Positions 25,401-40,300 of a DNA stretch of 64,000 nucleotides are shown piece after piece. The notes below the pieces were generated by a model. It was not told the origin of the DNA. It worked only from the letters and a program-made list of their open reading frames with translations, and did no database searches. The DNA is taken from the NCBI GenBank assembly GCA_035582835.1, contig JAYKAV010002419.1, positions 367,188-431,187 of the forward strand, in the 5' to 3' direction. The translations under genes were made by a program, and so were the position numbers. Numbering within the stretch: the first letter of the stretch is position 1; the number at the start of each line of letters is the position of its first letter. Origin of the DNA: Phoebastria nigripes (lineage: Eukaryota > Chordata > Aves > Procellariiformes > Diomedeidae).

Positions 25401-28400
25401 AACCGCTCCAGGGAGCCAGCAGATGTTAAATAGAGTAATTAATTTAGTCTGAAATGGGAGAGTCCTGTCATCGCAGAACTCCTGTCCCGTAAGCAGGGGA
25501 CGGACATCAGCCTGACGAGGTGTCCGAGAAAATGCTTTTCATCAGGAGAGGATGCATGAGAATTAAAGAACAGGTGAGAATATCGCTCAGGAAAGAAGGT
25601 CATCTGTAACTGGACTCGCAACCGTTTACAGGCAAAAATCACCTCACTGGAAAGAGATAACTGTAGTCTCAGTTGAAAGAACTGCAAGGGGTCCAACACT
25701 GAGGTTTTACAAAGGATATGAACCCAAATAACAAGCAGGATGGGGGGGCATATCTACAGCAATGATCCTTGGGGCCTGAGGAAGGAAGGTGAACGGCGCC
25801 GGCAGGCTGCGACAGCCGAGCATGGAGCCAGGGACCCGCTGCTGCCTCCACNCAGCCCTGCCCACAGCGCAGGGAGACGAAAAAGCTATTGCTCCAGCTC
25901 AGCCCCATCCACGAGATGGGATTCACACCCCACGCTAACCTGTGCCGATGGCAGGGACCGTGGGGAAGGTGGGCGGGAAAACTCCCAGGGGTCTGTCCCG
26001 AAAGGCAGGTGGGAAAACGTCTGGGAATAGACCCTCTGTGGGTTCTTGAGGGCGAATTCACAGTAACAAAAGATCTCAAGAGGATCTTGTGGAAAAAATA
26101 AGGAGCCCTTCCCCCCTCAATTCTGGCAGTTTCCAGATGGGAAACTGAAATGAAACTTTTTTGAAATGTTCAGAAACCTTTTGAACCTCATTAGTTTTCA
26201 TTTCATATGGCTTTGCACAGAAAAAGTATATAAACCTGCAGCTCTTTTAGATGAAATGATGTAACGCTCAGATTATATCGATCGGAGCGGGGAGGGGAGC
26301 ATTCGTCTCAGTAATATTTTAACAAAAGACGTCGTTTTATGCAGTCTTTACAATGCTTTCTTATTTCAGGGGTCATGGGAGCTGCATAACACCAGGTCTT
26401 CACAGCCACCAAACCAAATTACTTAATTTTGAGGAAACAAAACCTGCATGCAATTAAGCTCTTAACTTTACTCATGTGAGTAGTTTGAATTAGTACATGG
26501 AGAATACTTGCAGGCTTTCAATTGCACATGTGTAAGTTTTGGCAGGGCTTGGTTCTTAACCATGTTAATCTTGAAGCCTTGCTTGCTTTGTTTTCAGCAG
26601 CAAACCTAGCAAAACTATAAATACACTATCCACTTTGAAAATCCTGTAAAATCAATTTTGGAAACTTCAAGGAAATCAAAGGAAATGTGATAAAATTGAA
26701 ATGCTCCCACTTAAATAAAATTTTATTTCCCTTCCAGTAACATACAATATTTAACTAAGAGTTTTAATACATTCAGTAAAATATGAGCATATTATTAACC
26801 TCTTCAAAACGACACGATTTACTGTAAAGTCATTACCATTCTGTTCACTCATGTCTGGCCTCTTTGTTTCAAGTCTGTTTTCCCAGCTTACAGTATCAGG
26901 TCAACAGACTCTAACATGAATGAGTAATGCGTCTGGAATTTTTCCTTGCAACACCAAACCTCAGACCAAGCACAGGCAGAAGGGCCATGCTGTGAATAGG
27001 ATGNGAAGCAGCTTCAGCTGTACCTCTTCTCTACATTCTCCGTCCTGTCCCACTTTCCCTTGCAAGAGACTCCTACATGGGCTGCTGTCTGTCCCTGACT
27101 TCATTTCCTCCTCTCACAGCTCTCAGAAACAGCATCTGGACTTTTGGAAGTCCAAACCCACCCTTTCTCAGGGTCTGGTAGACAAAAACATTGCCGCGCT
27201 TCCCACGTCCTCTTTCAAAATCTGCAACAGTGACCTCGGAAGTCCCGAGACAAACTTGTTTCTGCAAGGTGGGACAGTTGGAGGGGATCTACTCAAATAA
27301 AAGTATTTGTGGTCATTTCTGAGGTGCTGCCCAAGGTTAACTNGGTGAAGTGAGGGTGTGCCCTGCTTCTTGCTATCTGCCCGAGCTGGAAATGAGCGCC
27401 CCGCAATCAGCAGAGCTTTATTGACAGTGCTGAAGGTGTCACAGTGCAGGAGAGGAATGTCGGTCTCTTTCCTCAGCACTTTAAATTTCTATAGCCTTCA
27501 GGTTTGGGGGAAGTGGGGTGTCCTTCTGAAACTTTCTGTCAGTAAATCTAGTGTTTTATACGGATATTAGCAAATAAAAACCAAGTTGTGTGAAAAATGT
27601 CAGTTCTATTTTTGCCAACTAAAATATAACAGGAAATTGTATGCTTAACATATGTGGAGAACTGCAAAACTGAACCACAGATATGTAACCACTATTATTA
27701 AGCATGGTAAATACGGCTGCGGAGGTGAAACGGATTATGCTGCTGGATATTTCCTTTAATATGAATTCCAGCTACAGTGTCGCTTTGCGTATGAAGGCGA
27801 ATAGAAGATCCTTACAACAACTTCAGGAAACAGAATTGCATTCTTACAAATCAGTCATGTATTTATCTAGTCCCTTAATACACTGATGGGAAAACAAATG
27901 TATTATGGTACCCAAACTAAAAAAATGGTTTCTGAATACATTAATTTCAGAAATGCACCAATAGCTCTGATAGGAAGGACCTGAATATGAATGCCTTACA
28001 AACCAAAAAAGAAAAGAAAAATCAATCTGAGCTGCTAAGCCACGAGCTATTTTAAATGATGCCTGGAATCCAGATGAACCAAAGCCTGTCACACCCCAGA
28101 TCTGAATCATAAGCGCAGGTCTCCTCTGGGATGCCCTGGAAAGCCCCACGCAGAAATCACAGCTCCGCCAAGACATGAGCCAGCGAAGCGCTCTGCAAAG
28201 GGTGCCCAGCTGCCGCTGTGCCGGGAAGGTGGGACATGGGTGACCCCGAGAACGTCTGCCCGGCCCCCTCCTCTGTCATCAGTGTAACTACACAAGCAGG
28301 GAGTCTTAAAAACAGTCGCCAATATTTTTATTTATCAGAAGAGAAGGGTGTTGGAAGTTTTCTGTTTGTTCTTAGAAAGCACTCGTTATCCTAAAGAAAC

Positions 28401-31400
28401 AGCCAAGCTTCCTTCCACAACTCTGAGGCTCAGGCTAAATATTTTTCACACTAACTTTTTCCCAGCAAATGGTGTAGTTACTCCAGCAGCTAAACCTCCC
28501 CTTTCCAGCTGCCGGTCCTGCCAAGGCCAACAGAGGGGCTCCGTGTGGAACAGATCATATGCCTGAGAGACAGGCAAGACGCTCAACCCTTCCACTGTCC
28601 TTTTTAAATAGAAGTAAATACTATTTGTACCTAACAGTTCAATCAACCCAGTGTCCCAAATGAAGGGAGTCCCGCTCTTAGATCCTCTGCCAAAAAGACA
28701 CAGTATGACATGGACCAACGGTGAATTTCTTTAAGAGCTTCAATTTTCTAATCAAAGAAACACTTTAACTCTCGGCAAAACCAGGGTTTCAGGCAGCATC
28801 CTTAAGAGGAGGGAGAAGGGGGAATGGAGACAGTATATGCCAATAGTCATCTATAAGGATTTTCCCTCCAAATCCCTATTACCATACCCATTGCACAGGG
28901 ATGGAGCGATGCTGAGAACTGATGGTACACAGACAGTAAGTGCGAGCGGGAATTGGCTGCTCCTCACAGCCAGCCTCCAGTCTTTGAGTACGAGCTTAAT
29001 GCCAAAATAGCAAAGTGACAATCGCACAAAAGAACCTACCTGTGAGAAAACAGAGCACCCAGCAGCCTGCCGGCCACCACTGACGCCAGCACCCCAGCTA
29101 GCCCCCAGCCCATGGCATTGCCAAGCCCGCGGGTACCCATGCGCAGCTGGGACGGGGACCCTCTCCCCAAAATACATCTGGGGGAAGGCTCCCAACATAC
29201 TCAAGGTTGAGGGCTACTAATCTAATTTCTTTTCAGACTGGTAATTTGTGACTCACAGGCAGGCATCTATTTTTAGGGATGGCTTCAGCCAGCTCCAGAT
29301 GGAAGCACAACAGACTGCAGCCTCCAGAAATTGCAGCCACTTTTACAGCCCAGCTCCTGACACGGGTCCCCTCAAAGCTTTGGCCGGTGCAACTCAGGCA
29401 CAGACTTTTACCGCGCAGTATTGTAATTACGTATTTCAACCTGTGGGTCCCCCATCACACAGGTTATTTTGAACTATGCGAGAAGTGCCGTGGCTTTGCA
29501 CTGTTTTTCCTCTCCCTGCCCCCTCAAAAACAAGCTGGGAGCCTTTTCCAAACCACCCCGTCACCATGCACAGTGTCTTCCAGCATGGACTGTCTGATAT
29601 GCTCTGAGTCAGCTACATCCGACGAGCCACAGCTGGCCTGGAGCTAGGCCAAAGACTTTTCCCTTCAGTTTTGTTGCACAACGTGATCTAAATAACCGGT
29701 TCCATCTAATTTGTTTCCTTCATGGGTCTAAGGAAACTGTATTTCACTTCATGAGGTCTCAAGTTAGGGAAACATCGTAAGGTCAGTATCCAAAACCAAT
29801 TCAGACAGCAATACAAATAAACATTGATTGGAAAAAGAGACACAGTCAGAGGAAAAAAAAAAACAAACACACACAAACTTTTGTGACTAGACTATCACTT
29901 TCATCAGCATCATGCTCTGGAATTTAAGTTTCATCTGTTTCTATGAAAAATATGAATGAAGCAAGGTATAACCAAGGAATGAATTCTTACTTGACTGTGT
30001 AACCTTCTCCTCCTTGCAAATTTGTCAAGATAGTCTTTTTACCAAAACTGGTTTAAAAAAAATTCAAAATTTTTGGAGTGAAACTGAATCACTAAAACTC
30101 TTTAAGGTGAACATTGCTAAAATGTTTGGAACTCAGTTGTGGCAGAGACCGCATTAAGAAGCAGCCCAATATATATTTTCTGTTATCCTTATTTTTACTT
30201 TATCCTGACAGACAGCACTTCCTTGGAAAAGCCAGCGTATTTCAATCATTTCTATTTTACAACTTTAAAAAGCTGTAGTGTGGTCTAAAAATGAAATTTG
30301 ATTATCCAATGACACAGAATTTTGAAAAAAAAAATCAGCTCTACCCAAGAGAGAACAAAACTTCAAGATGCTAAATTGATTTTCTTTTTGGCTCAAAATT
30401 TTGAGGCAAAAGGTTTTTTTAATGCATGCATGTATACAACGTGTATGTTTACTTTCTAGTATTCTATTCATATTCTAGCAATGTCTTGCATTTTGGGGGA
30501 CTATATATAAATTATTTTTAGTTGTAAATTATATTAGAAAGGGGGACCTATGGTGTGATTCTGGTAATGGAACATGCAATTCACATTGTTTTAAACGGCT
30601 TATGTGCCTGCAAACATTCCTGAAATCACACCCAAATATGGGGTGGAAAACAAATAAAAGGTCTCGGCTGTGCCATACACATCTGCTACAAGATAAGTGC
30701 GCCTGTCCCAAGTGGCAGAAACTCATGTCCACCTAACAAAAAGGCAGAGAAACATCAGCTCGCTGCCATCACACCTGGCAGCCCAAACACGAGCAAAGGC
30801 CAGAGGAGTATGCGAGACCATGCTGCACGGCATCAGTGTTTCTCAAGATTTTCTGGAGTGTTTTCCTCTGGTTTTTGGCTCGTTGGTCTTGCCCAGTCCT
30901 CTGCTGCTCCATGCCTTGGCGGGGGGGAGCATGTTATGGACCCACACACGGGGACCCAGAGCTGCTGCCCACCAGAGGCACCGTGCACACTGCCTCCTGT
31001 GCAGCATCCCGGGCCACAGGGCAGCTCCTCTCTGCTCCGCTGCAGAGGACCTAAACAATCACCATCTAAATTGTCTTTTTGTTGTATTTTATGCCCCTTT
31101 CCAAGATGCCCTTTGGAAACTGCTAATCAATGGACAGATTTTGGCCCTAAAACTGGTGTCACTGGTATGAGGAGGATGGCACTACCAAGGACAGATGCTC
31201 TATTGGCACAGAGCTGGACTAGCACCCTCTGTAAAACCCTTCTGGTGCAAGATGAAGAGCACAGCTGGAGCACACCTTCCTCATCTTGAACAGCCTTGCG
31301 ATGACCCACATGGAGTCGGTGAGAGCGACCGTGACTTTGTGAAGGCTTCAGACAGGCTCCCTGCCTGTCCCCCTCTTCCTCTGCTACCTGACTTGGAAGC

Positions 31401-34400
31401 TCTCATGTTGGCTGCCCTCAGAGGAGCAGGTATGATCCTCTCTCTCCAGGACTACAGCTGCACCCCAACCATCAGGGTAAGAGGCTTCCATCCAACACAG
31501 ATCTTCCACCGGTGACCAGAAAGGGAAGAAAGGCTAACAGCAAATCATCCTACCAGGAGTTTCAAAACCCAGCAGATTCCACACCAGGGTGGAGAGCTAG
31601 TTTTCAGTCTGACTGGTCCTCTTATTTATTTGTTTAAGGGCTACCCCAGCATCGAGCAGGGAAGAATTCCTTCCCCATGTAGGAGTGTGCTGCCAAGTTC
31701 CTCTGACTTGCAACAAGACTCACAAACATTTCCTGGTTCCCTCCATCCACGAACGCTAGCAAGAAGCCTATTCAATACCTCACGGCAAACAGCAATATCT
31801 TTCATACCTCAAAGGCATAATTTAAATATGAGAAACAAATTCACCTTTTCATTGAAAACCCTACTTTGAGTATAGCCAACTGAACATATTTCATATTGGG
31901 AGAGGAGGAACTCGCAAAGAAAGAGAAGTGCTTATTTGCCTGTGCCTGAATCAAAGCAGTTGCTAGCTGCAAGCACTGGGGCAGCAGCATGCGCGGAAGC
32001 ACATTGTTCAGATGGAGTTCCTATCGCAAAAATAAAAGCTTGCACATGGTGAAAATGAGGTACAAAATCTTACGTTCTCTTCCTCATTAGCGCAGTGGGA
32101 CAATAATATCAGAGGTGTTAACTGGCAGGTGTGTTTGTAGATAATCGCTCACGCCTGTTGTACAGTGCAGCAGAGAGAACAGAAATCAGGTTTAAAAGCT
32201 ATCGTGCACCAGGTCGCTTTTCACTGAGGTTGGGTCCTATGGCCATAATGTATTAATGTGGATAATACATGTTGTTCAGTAGCCCTGTAAAGCCTTTTCA
32301 CATGGATTTTAACTCTTGCAGAGGCACAGTATGATTTCTAGGGGTCAAGTTCAGTCCTTAGAATATGGGGCACGGCTGGCAAAGCCGCCACAACTTGAAG
32401 CATCAGGTTCACTGTACGCAGTAGCAGTCTGTACACGCCAGCAGCAGGTCTGGCTCATGCCCCCAGGGCTTCCTAACACGCTAACATCCCCAGGCTGCAC
32501 TGAAAGCATGGGTGTACGCTGCCAGATCCAGGACCTTGTGTCCCAACAACAGAAATAAGGCGAGAAACAGTTTCTAAGAGGTTCCTGGAGACATTTCCAG
32601 GATTGCAGGCTTTTAAAACCTTAACATCCAAAGGCTCCAACAGATCTAGGAGGATCCACTGCCATCAATGGAGGTGACCACAGTGATCTCACTGCTCTAG
32701 GTAACCTGTCTCAAGGACTGACCCATTTGTTTTCCCTCTGGATGAATCACTTTTCAGACAGCCCATCAAACACAAATCTGTCATGTTTACACATACAAGT
32801 CTAGAATTTACCAATTTATAAAAATAACAAGAAATTAACAAGTCCAGAGATCAGCCCCAGAAATAATTATCTACACCGATTGTGGCTTTTCCAATGTCAC
32901 CCATTTGTGGCTAAAATGTGACTACTCCAAGTAGTAAACACCAACCTGGTAGATGCTGCCATGGTCAGGCTCATTTCAAACTATTTTCCTTACAATAAAC
33001 CCCTTTTCATTCTTTGTTCCTTTCTTAAAATGTTTTTTTCTTTAAACAGGAAATAATCTACAATATTTTTTGAATGAATCAAAGGATATTGCTCATATAA
33101 CCTACGTGGGCTCACCATGGAGTGGATACAGTGCTTCACCTAAGAGCCCTTTTGCCATTTTTTTTTTTTTGTTGCAGACCTGTGTAATGAACCAGCTCTT
33201 CAGATGGTGTGAAGGAAATTGTTGCCAAATTGACAGGCCCCTACACCAGCAGCAGAACAGAATCGGACTCCAGAGCTTTAAAGAAAATTGGGGGGACAGG
33301 GGACACCCTGGATGTCTAAATGCCAGAATCGGACTGATTTGGTGCAGCAGGCTGCTGTCACCCGCTGTCAGCCAGCTCCTGCCCTGGCTGAGATTGGTCA
33401 CTGCTCTCAACGGGAGCTGAACTGGACCCTTTGCTCTCTCCTTCACATTTTGGCTGAATGAGGAATGTTTTCAATCAGGGTGGGATGGGAAAAATTAAAA
33501 GCCTTTTAGGAATGGCATATCCTGAGTTTCCAGAAGCCGTCTAGGTCAGCCCAAAGTCTAGCCGGCCGATGCACTCATCCCCAGTATTTACACTGACAGT
33601 GGAAACAAGCCTGGAACAGCTGCAAACAATTACGCCTCTGACCCTCTCACGGCGAAGCCCTGTAATGCAGGATACTTCCATTCACACTGCACATTGCAGC
33701 AGCTAATGCTCACTTCCGTATGAAAACATCCACACTAAACTTATTTCATTATGGCTAATTGGTACCCAACTGAATTCTTTTAAAAGGTGTGCTTTGCAAT
33801 ATCTGTCATCTGAAAGCTTCCCTTACCAGGAGGAAACATCTGTCTTCTCTGCAGTGGGTTGAATGTAAAGGTTTTCTCTTTCCACATTATATATATCCCA
33901 GAGAATGTCAGAACAGAGTAAAACAAGGGTTCAACACCGCAGTGTGCTCTGCTACTGCCCGCAGCTGTGAGTACCATTGCTGAGGACTCCCACTCATCTA
34001 CATGCTCTTCTCCCACTGCTCTCACCCTCCCAAAAGTGGCTGCTAAGCCCGTGTCCACTCTCACTACGTCCTCTGCCCAAACCACAACTCCAACTCCAAG
34101 TCACATCCCCCACACTGGGACCTCTGCCTCCTTCCTTATCCTCACCCTGGCTCTTCTCCCACAAAACCTAAGCTTATGTTCTCCAAATCAGGACCCCTCA
34201 CTCGCTCTCGGCACAGCCTGGCCGGTCACTGCCCAGACTTGCTCCTGCCCCCTGGGCCAAGAAGTTCACACCTTGCCACTGCCCACAAGCAGAGCTGCAG
34301 GCAGCAGCAATAGCTTCTCACAACCACACTACTTTGAAGAAGCCTGCATGCCGCCACACACTGCATGATTTAGGCACCTCTGGAGTAAGACCCGCTAAGA

Positions 34401-36719
34401 GCCAGGCCTGGCATCCACCCGTGATCTCTTTCTCCCCCCTCTACTACTCTAGCTGTGCAAAGCAAAGGAAGTATTGTCATGAATACCCTCAGCATGAGTG
34501 GATCTTGGGCTGACATGGAAAGGATTGCTAGCGCCTCAAAATAATCCTGGCACAGGGTGTGTATAGCAAGGTGTTTTAGGAACAGAAACATTAAGAGGAA
34601 AACAGAAACCAGCAACCCCGCTGGCATGACAGAAGGCATCAAATGCCAAGTCTTTTCATATTTACAGACTCATGCAGTTTATGGGCTTAACCAAATGCTT
34701 CAGTGAGAGAAAAAGAATAAACAGTGGAGTCATTAATTTATAATCCTTGAGACTAATGGAAAGAATGATTGGACCATGACAGTGAAGCCATGCTCTAGTC
34801 TCTTTGGCTTTATTTTAGCATCTTTCCCTCCTTCTCTCACTTACGGACTTTTAAAGCAACATTTAGATCTAAACTCTTTCACACAGAGAAAGCCTGAAAC
34901 ACAAGCTGATAAAAACACACAGAGTTGAACAGTACAACAGCCCTGGACTTTGGCTGAGTGAGCAATTGGGCAGCCTACATTTTGCTGTGTTCCTTGATGG
35001 GCTGAGAATAGACACTCATACAAGTGTTATTCTTTGCCCTTCCTGATATGGACTTGAGTAATGAAAATGGAAACAGCACATAAAGCAACTCTGGCTATTC
35101 TGATGACTGAATTGAAAAGTTTTCCTCCAAGGGATTTGATAATTGAGAAAGCAGATTAGAAAAAAGTGGCATAAAATATTACTGTAATCTCTCTGAGACT
35201 AGAAAATGTATTACATTGACTAATAAGCAACAGGAAGAAACTTTACATTTCCCTTTACACTTACATTTCTAGTTATATAGTTACAGAAGAAATGATTAGG
35301 GGGCTATTTTACTTCTAGACTCTCAATGGAGAAGACAGAAAACAGAAGAATGTGGAGAGTTTGAACATGAGGATAAAATACAGGCATTGCTCAGGAAAAG
35401 ATGCCAGCTTGCAAATGGCAGAAGGAGAGGCCAAGACCACAGCTCACTGCCCTCCACCACCTGATGGAAGCTCACTGTAAATTGTTATTCCCCTTCAAGG
35501 ACATTGTTTGTGAGGTTACCAGCAGATGGGCACGGTCGGTGAAACAGCAATGAGCAAGAGAGCTGTGTAACCTGCTGGAGTCGCCCTTTGACCTTAGGTA
35601 TTCTGAACTGTCCCCCTGAATCTTTGCAAGGACCTGGACCACTGCTCGATATTATCCAGAAATACAAATCTCCTCTTAAAATATACATCTCATCAAAACG
35701 CCACTGGAACGACAAGTAGTAAGTACCCCAGCAAAGCAGTTCATTCTGGTACCAAAATAGCAAAATGCAAAACCACAAAAGCCAACAAAAGCACTCTTTT
35801 AGCTGGGGAAAAATACTATCATGAGCGCCTGGGAGTCTGAGTTGCCCCCAGTGCTTATTGGAGCTACAGCTGCTCCCGATGAATTATTCATCACCAAACT
35901 CCAGTGGAAACAGTGTGAAGCCCACAGTAGTGGGTAAGCGGTGTATGGCGTGTCGCAGACAAGGAGTGCTGGACTGGCTCCTTGCATCCCAGCTTCTGTG
36001 TTCAGTGTGAATTCCTTACATGCATTACATGGCAGGCTTTCCCTGAGCCCAGCAGGAGCAGGGGAAACAGAAGAAAAAGCTAGCCTGTGATTAATTTTTA
36101 AAAGAAATTGTATTAATTTCATGCAATAGATTGAAAAGAATACATGTCAGTGTGTCACATGTCTGTGAAGTGAAAGCTGGTTTCAGATTCAGACTAGACT
36201 GCCTGTTTGAATCAAAACACATACCTAGTTTCNGTATTAGTGAAAGGGACGATTGATTTGTCACTTGGTAGATTATTCTGGTGTTTTACTCTTGATATTG
36301 TGATTTTACGTGCCAGTGCTGGACTGTTCAGGTCCAGCTGCTCATGAGGTTTGAACTTTCGGATGCGTTAGGTTGGAGACTGCTGAGACCTGATCATTTC
36401 CAGCTGTTACTCACCAAAATAAATGGTAGCCAGATCAATATTACTTGGCTTGACACTGTCATAAGCAAACTATGTTTGGGCTGAAGTTTGCTGTTCAGGC
36501 TTTGCATTAAGGATAGAAAAATGCAAACAGGTAGAAGAAAAGAGACCATGGCCTTTCAAGCACCACGAGCTGGGAGGCAAGACAGATGGGACTGTCAGTA
36601 TCTTGCAGGATAGGTTTGGACTTAAAACTTTTTTGACCGCTTGCAGAAATGCTCTGGGGAAAAAAAATTCAACAGGGAAAATTGAAAGAATCAGCCTCAC
36701 AACTACAGGAGGAAAAAAA
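22474..36719. other. Non-coding sequence, no gene recognised
   Basis: About 14 kb without a supportable gene, RNA or recent transposon. GC-richer patches at about 22740-23360, 24900-25080 and 30900-31400 give competing open frames on both strands. AT-rich sections at about 26200-26800, 29700-30540 and 35040-35350 are repeat-poor. A 13-base poly(T) run at 33158-33170 is followed by GTTGCAG, a good-looking splice acceptor, but the downstream open frame (to 33420) shows no recognisable protein. Confidence 0.6.
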
Positions 36720-37396
36720 CTTGTCCAGGCAGCAGCTCTGCAGAGAAGGACCTGGAGGTGGACAGGTCACAAGGGAAACTAGGAGTCAGTTGCGCCACGA
36801 TACTGCAGAAAGTCAAACACACCACTGATACGAATAGACTGAGCTAGAAGCCTATGCTGCTCATGAAGTCACCTGTCCAGTGCACACAGCCCCACTCCCA
36901 GGTCCCATCTTCTCCACGCCTGTTTCCAGGGCCAGGCACTTCACCTGACGAAATATGGGAACGACTGGAAAGAATCCAGGAAACAAGTAGAATGATTAAA
37001 AGGCCAGAAAACAGTGCCAACAGGGAAGAGAGGGAAGAAGATGGGATTATTTCATCTAAAGAAATGAAGACTGGGGAACTCATGAAAGCAGTTTTTGGAT
37101 ATGTAAAGTCTGTGACTTGGAGGAAAGGAAGAATCTACCTTCTAATGTCCATAATGTACAGAAGAGTGTAGGAAGTGATGAGTTTACTGCACAGCTGGGA
37201 AGATGCAGTTCAGACATGAGATAAAGCCTCTTAACGGTGAAGGGACAGGAGAACAGCTACAGCGTGCATCAGGAAGCTGTAAACTTTCCAGCATCCAGGA
37301 ACACTTTGGGCAAGCACCCTGCAGAAATGAGAGGTAGTACTGATCCTGCTTTTTGCTGAGAGCTTTTTGAGGTCCCTCCAGCTCCACGACTACACA
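36720..37396 (+). mobile_element. Old CR1 LINE relic, 3' half
   Basis: Plus-strand decayed CR1 sequence. CTGCAGAGAAGGACCTGGAGG near 36738 corresponds to the AEKDLGV segment of the CR1 ORF2 C-terminal part. GAAAGAATCCAGGAAACAAG near 36968 corresponds to the ERxQRRAT segment, and the following GATTAAAAGGCCAGAAAAC to its KLxKGLE continuation. Near 37360 TTTTTGAGGTCCCTCCAGCTC corresponds to the CR1 3' UTR close to its end. The order of landmarks matches the young copy at 53797-55158. No full open frame survives. Expected landmarks are spaced correctly, but substitutions are heavy, which points to an old subfamily. Confidence 0.7.
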
Positions 37397-40300
37397 GAAA
37401 CGATCTTTCCTGACCTCTGGTGAGCCACGCCACTCTGGACTGTAATACTGGCAGAAATCAGAGAGTCAACTGGAACACTGCTAACAACAGTTCCAGCACA
37501 TGCTGGAAAGACTAAACTTTCTTTTAGTCTTATTAGGAGAATATTATATAGAACAAGGATATAATTTAAAACTAAGGAAAGGAAATAGTGCCTTTACTGG
37601 CAAAGGTGGCACTCGCCTGCATGGTCAGCACGCTACTTTTTACAGTGAGTTGTCATCTAAATCCATCCTAGATACCATATGCTGGAGTTTCTTGTTTTTC
37701 TTTGATTTTCATTCACAACAGCTTATCTCCTGCGAGAACCTGGTAATCATGGAGTGACACACAGTAGCTGGAAACGCAGAGCATGACTTGTCCATCCCTG
37801 AGACAGAAAGGCTGTGTTTGCCCCAGAGATACCCACCCCCTCCCTGTGAACGTGGACAATTAAGAGAGACCGGACACCTACGGCTAAAGTAGAGGGAAAC
37901 TTTCAAAAGTATCCTCTGCCAAGAGATTAACCAGCCTTCTATGAATATTTTCTAGGCATAATGAAAATACACATGTATTACTTTTAAAAAGTTGCCGCAC
38001 CACAGAGCTATACATGTAAATAAAATGCCACTTGACATAGGGACAGAGTACAAAGGTACCCATGAACCCACATAAAGTGCAAGGGGTGATCTGCCACTGT
38101 TAGAGAAGGAACAAGAGACTCGGTTTTAGAATGACGTTTCACTGGCACGCAAGTCATTTGGGACCTTTGTGGATCTTGGCCTTAAAATATTAAGCCATCC
38201 TTTCACTTTTGGTAGGATACATACACTAGGAGCAGAACACGNCTAAGACTCAACACCAGCACTAGGCCCAGGAGATACCACTCAGCTCAGAGAACTGCCT
38301 TCTCTCTGCATACCTGCCCAGCATGTGCAAGAGTGTCTCAGGCATTCCCACCACAAACTTTTGCAGCAGCACAAGGTTACTGGTTTGGTTTTGATCCAAA
38401 GGTGTTTACATTTTTCCCACGCAGTCCACTTTGATGTCTTTTAATATACCCTGAGCTTGTACTTGCCAAGAGAATAAATACAACCTTGTTTTCATTCATA
38501 TTTTAGTTGTGAAGCATTTAGCTCAGAATCATTTGCATAATGATTTAGCAAGAGGTAAATGTAGGTAATAAGAAAAACACTGAACATGTTAAATGTGCAT
38601 ATTATTGTCTTGCACAAAGCCATTTACTTTAGTAAACTTCTGTGTTATGTTGAAAGAAGTAGAGCTGAATCACAACCTCTTACAGCGCTATCTTCCACAC
38701 NCTCATCACTTATATCCCCTAAGCACTTCATTTTCCTACAGTATGAGCTCAAAGAAAATTACAAATGACTGAATTACTATTCTGCCACCGACTGGTGTGC
38801 ATCAAGTGTACTGGTGTACATCCACTGCTGTGCATCAAGTTTACTGACCATCTCCCCCTGTATGTTACACCACCACCTCTCATCACATCAGCAACCTGTT
38901 ACACACTCTACAGACTCTAGACTACCCAGGACGTAGGAAAAAATTTATTTAGATAGTGCCACAAAACACAGCTACCCATGGCACTTTGGGTCACTAGAGT
39001 TTTTTAAAAAAACCACGTCATCTCAAGTGTATCACCAACACAATAACACGTAGCCAGCGTTCCTACGGGCAGGTCTAGTCCACTGGGTTCATTAATTCTA
39101 TTTGGCCATTTAGAAATGGTTCCATCTACAGCGCGCGTGGCCTTAGCTTTAAGCCTTTTTTTTTTAAAGAACAAATGCCTTGTATTTGAAAAATGAAAAA
39201 TAAGTAACATAACGAAGCTGTGTTAATATTAGAAGGAGTTGTGCATCAGCGGTTCATATTGAATGGATATCGGCATTATGTTCGCTGGTGCTAGGATACC
39301 ATGGTGATGGGCCCTGAAGAATTACCAAAAATAGATTAAATGCATGTGGCAAGTGATAATAAGAACAAAATGTTTTCCATACAGTAAAAATGCTGCAGGA
39401 AAGCAGAATAACACGTTCTATAAAACAGCTCAACAGATCAACAACTTCCAGGCAGAATACTCGGGGATCTGAATGCGTAGTCAGAGCTGAACTCCTAAGC
39501 CCAAAATTGCCAAGAAACCAGATTTGGCAATAGTGTCTGCACCTAAAGAAATTCAGACCTAGGAGACTGGCACAGGATCTGCTGTTGCTAGCAAAAATGT
39601 ATGAAAGGAGCTGAGAGGTTTGGGTTTAAAGTAAGAGACATTAATCACTGGGTAACACCTACCACAGTAACTGCGTCTTTCCAAGCTGCTGGAGTCTCAT
39701 CCCTTCTTGTATTGAGTCAATCAAAATATTAAAAATGTCATTCTTTGAAGCTGTGCTGAGCCAGGCTGCTTGTTCGCTGCTGTATAAAACAAATCACTCA
39801 AAAGAGTTTCACNGAAGCTGCCCACTGATTCAGCAGGGTGCTCGTACACAGAATTAAAGACACNTGCAAGCGCCAGCAGCTCTCGTGCGGGAATGACAGG
39901 AGACGGCACACCCCACTTTCTCATTAACAACCACTATGCTGCATTACCACAAAGTGCGTGACATCAAAGGGACATGAAACGTCTGAAANGGCACCGCTAC
40001 TTGCTCACAACTGTCAGCAGCACTTTGCTCAAACCATCCCTTATAGAGAGACATGCACAGCAAAACCATTTGTTTATAAAAACAACAGCTACCTAAAGCC
40101 ACATTGAAAATTCATTAACTGGGATGATTTACCACTACCGAGGCAACTCNCTGTATGTAGACACGTACATAAATATTTAGGTTGGTGCTCCAGATGTTAA
40201 GCCACCATCAACCNAAAGCGACTAGAGTTTCTGAAGCAAAATTTCTTAGGCTTCACAGCTTGCGAGAGCTCCCACTGGAGGGTGGGTCACCAGAAACAGG

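Noticed and set aside
30697..31289. Two overlapping plus-strand frames of 157 and 159 codons
   Set aside because: They overlap in different frames over the same GC-rich bases, and a minus-strand frame is open there too. No domain or splice support was found.
31456..31482. 27-base plus-strand micro-exon with good splice sites reading DYSCTPTIR, similar to the end of an immunoglobulin domain
   Set aside because: Nine codons cannot establish a domain, and no neighbouring exon with the rest of an Ig fold was found.
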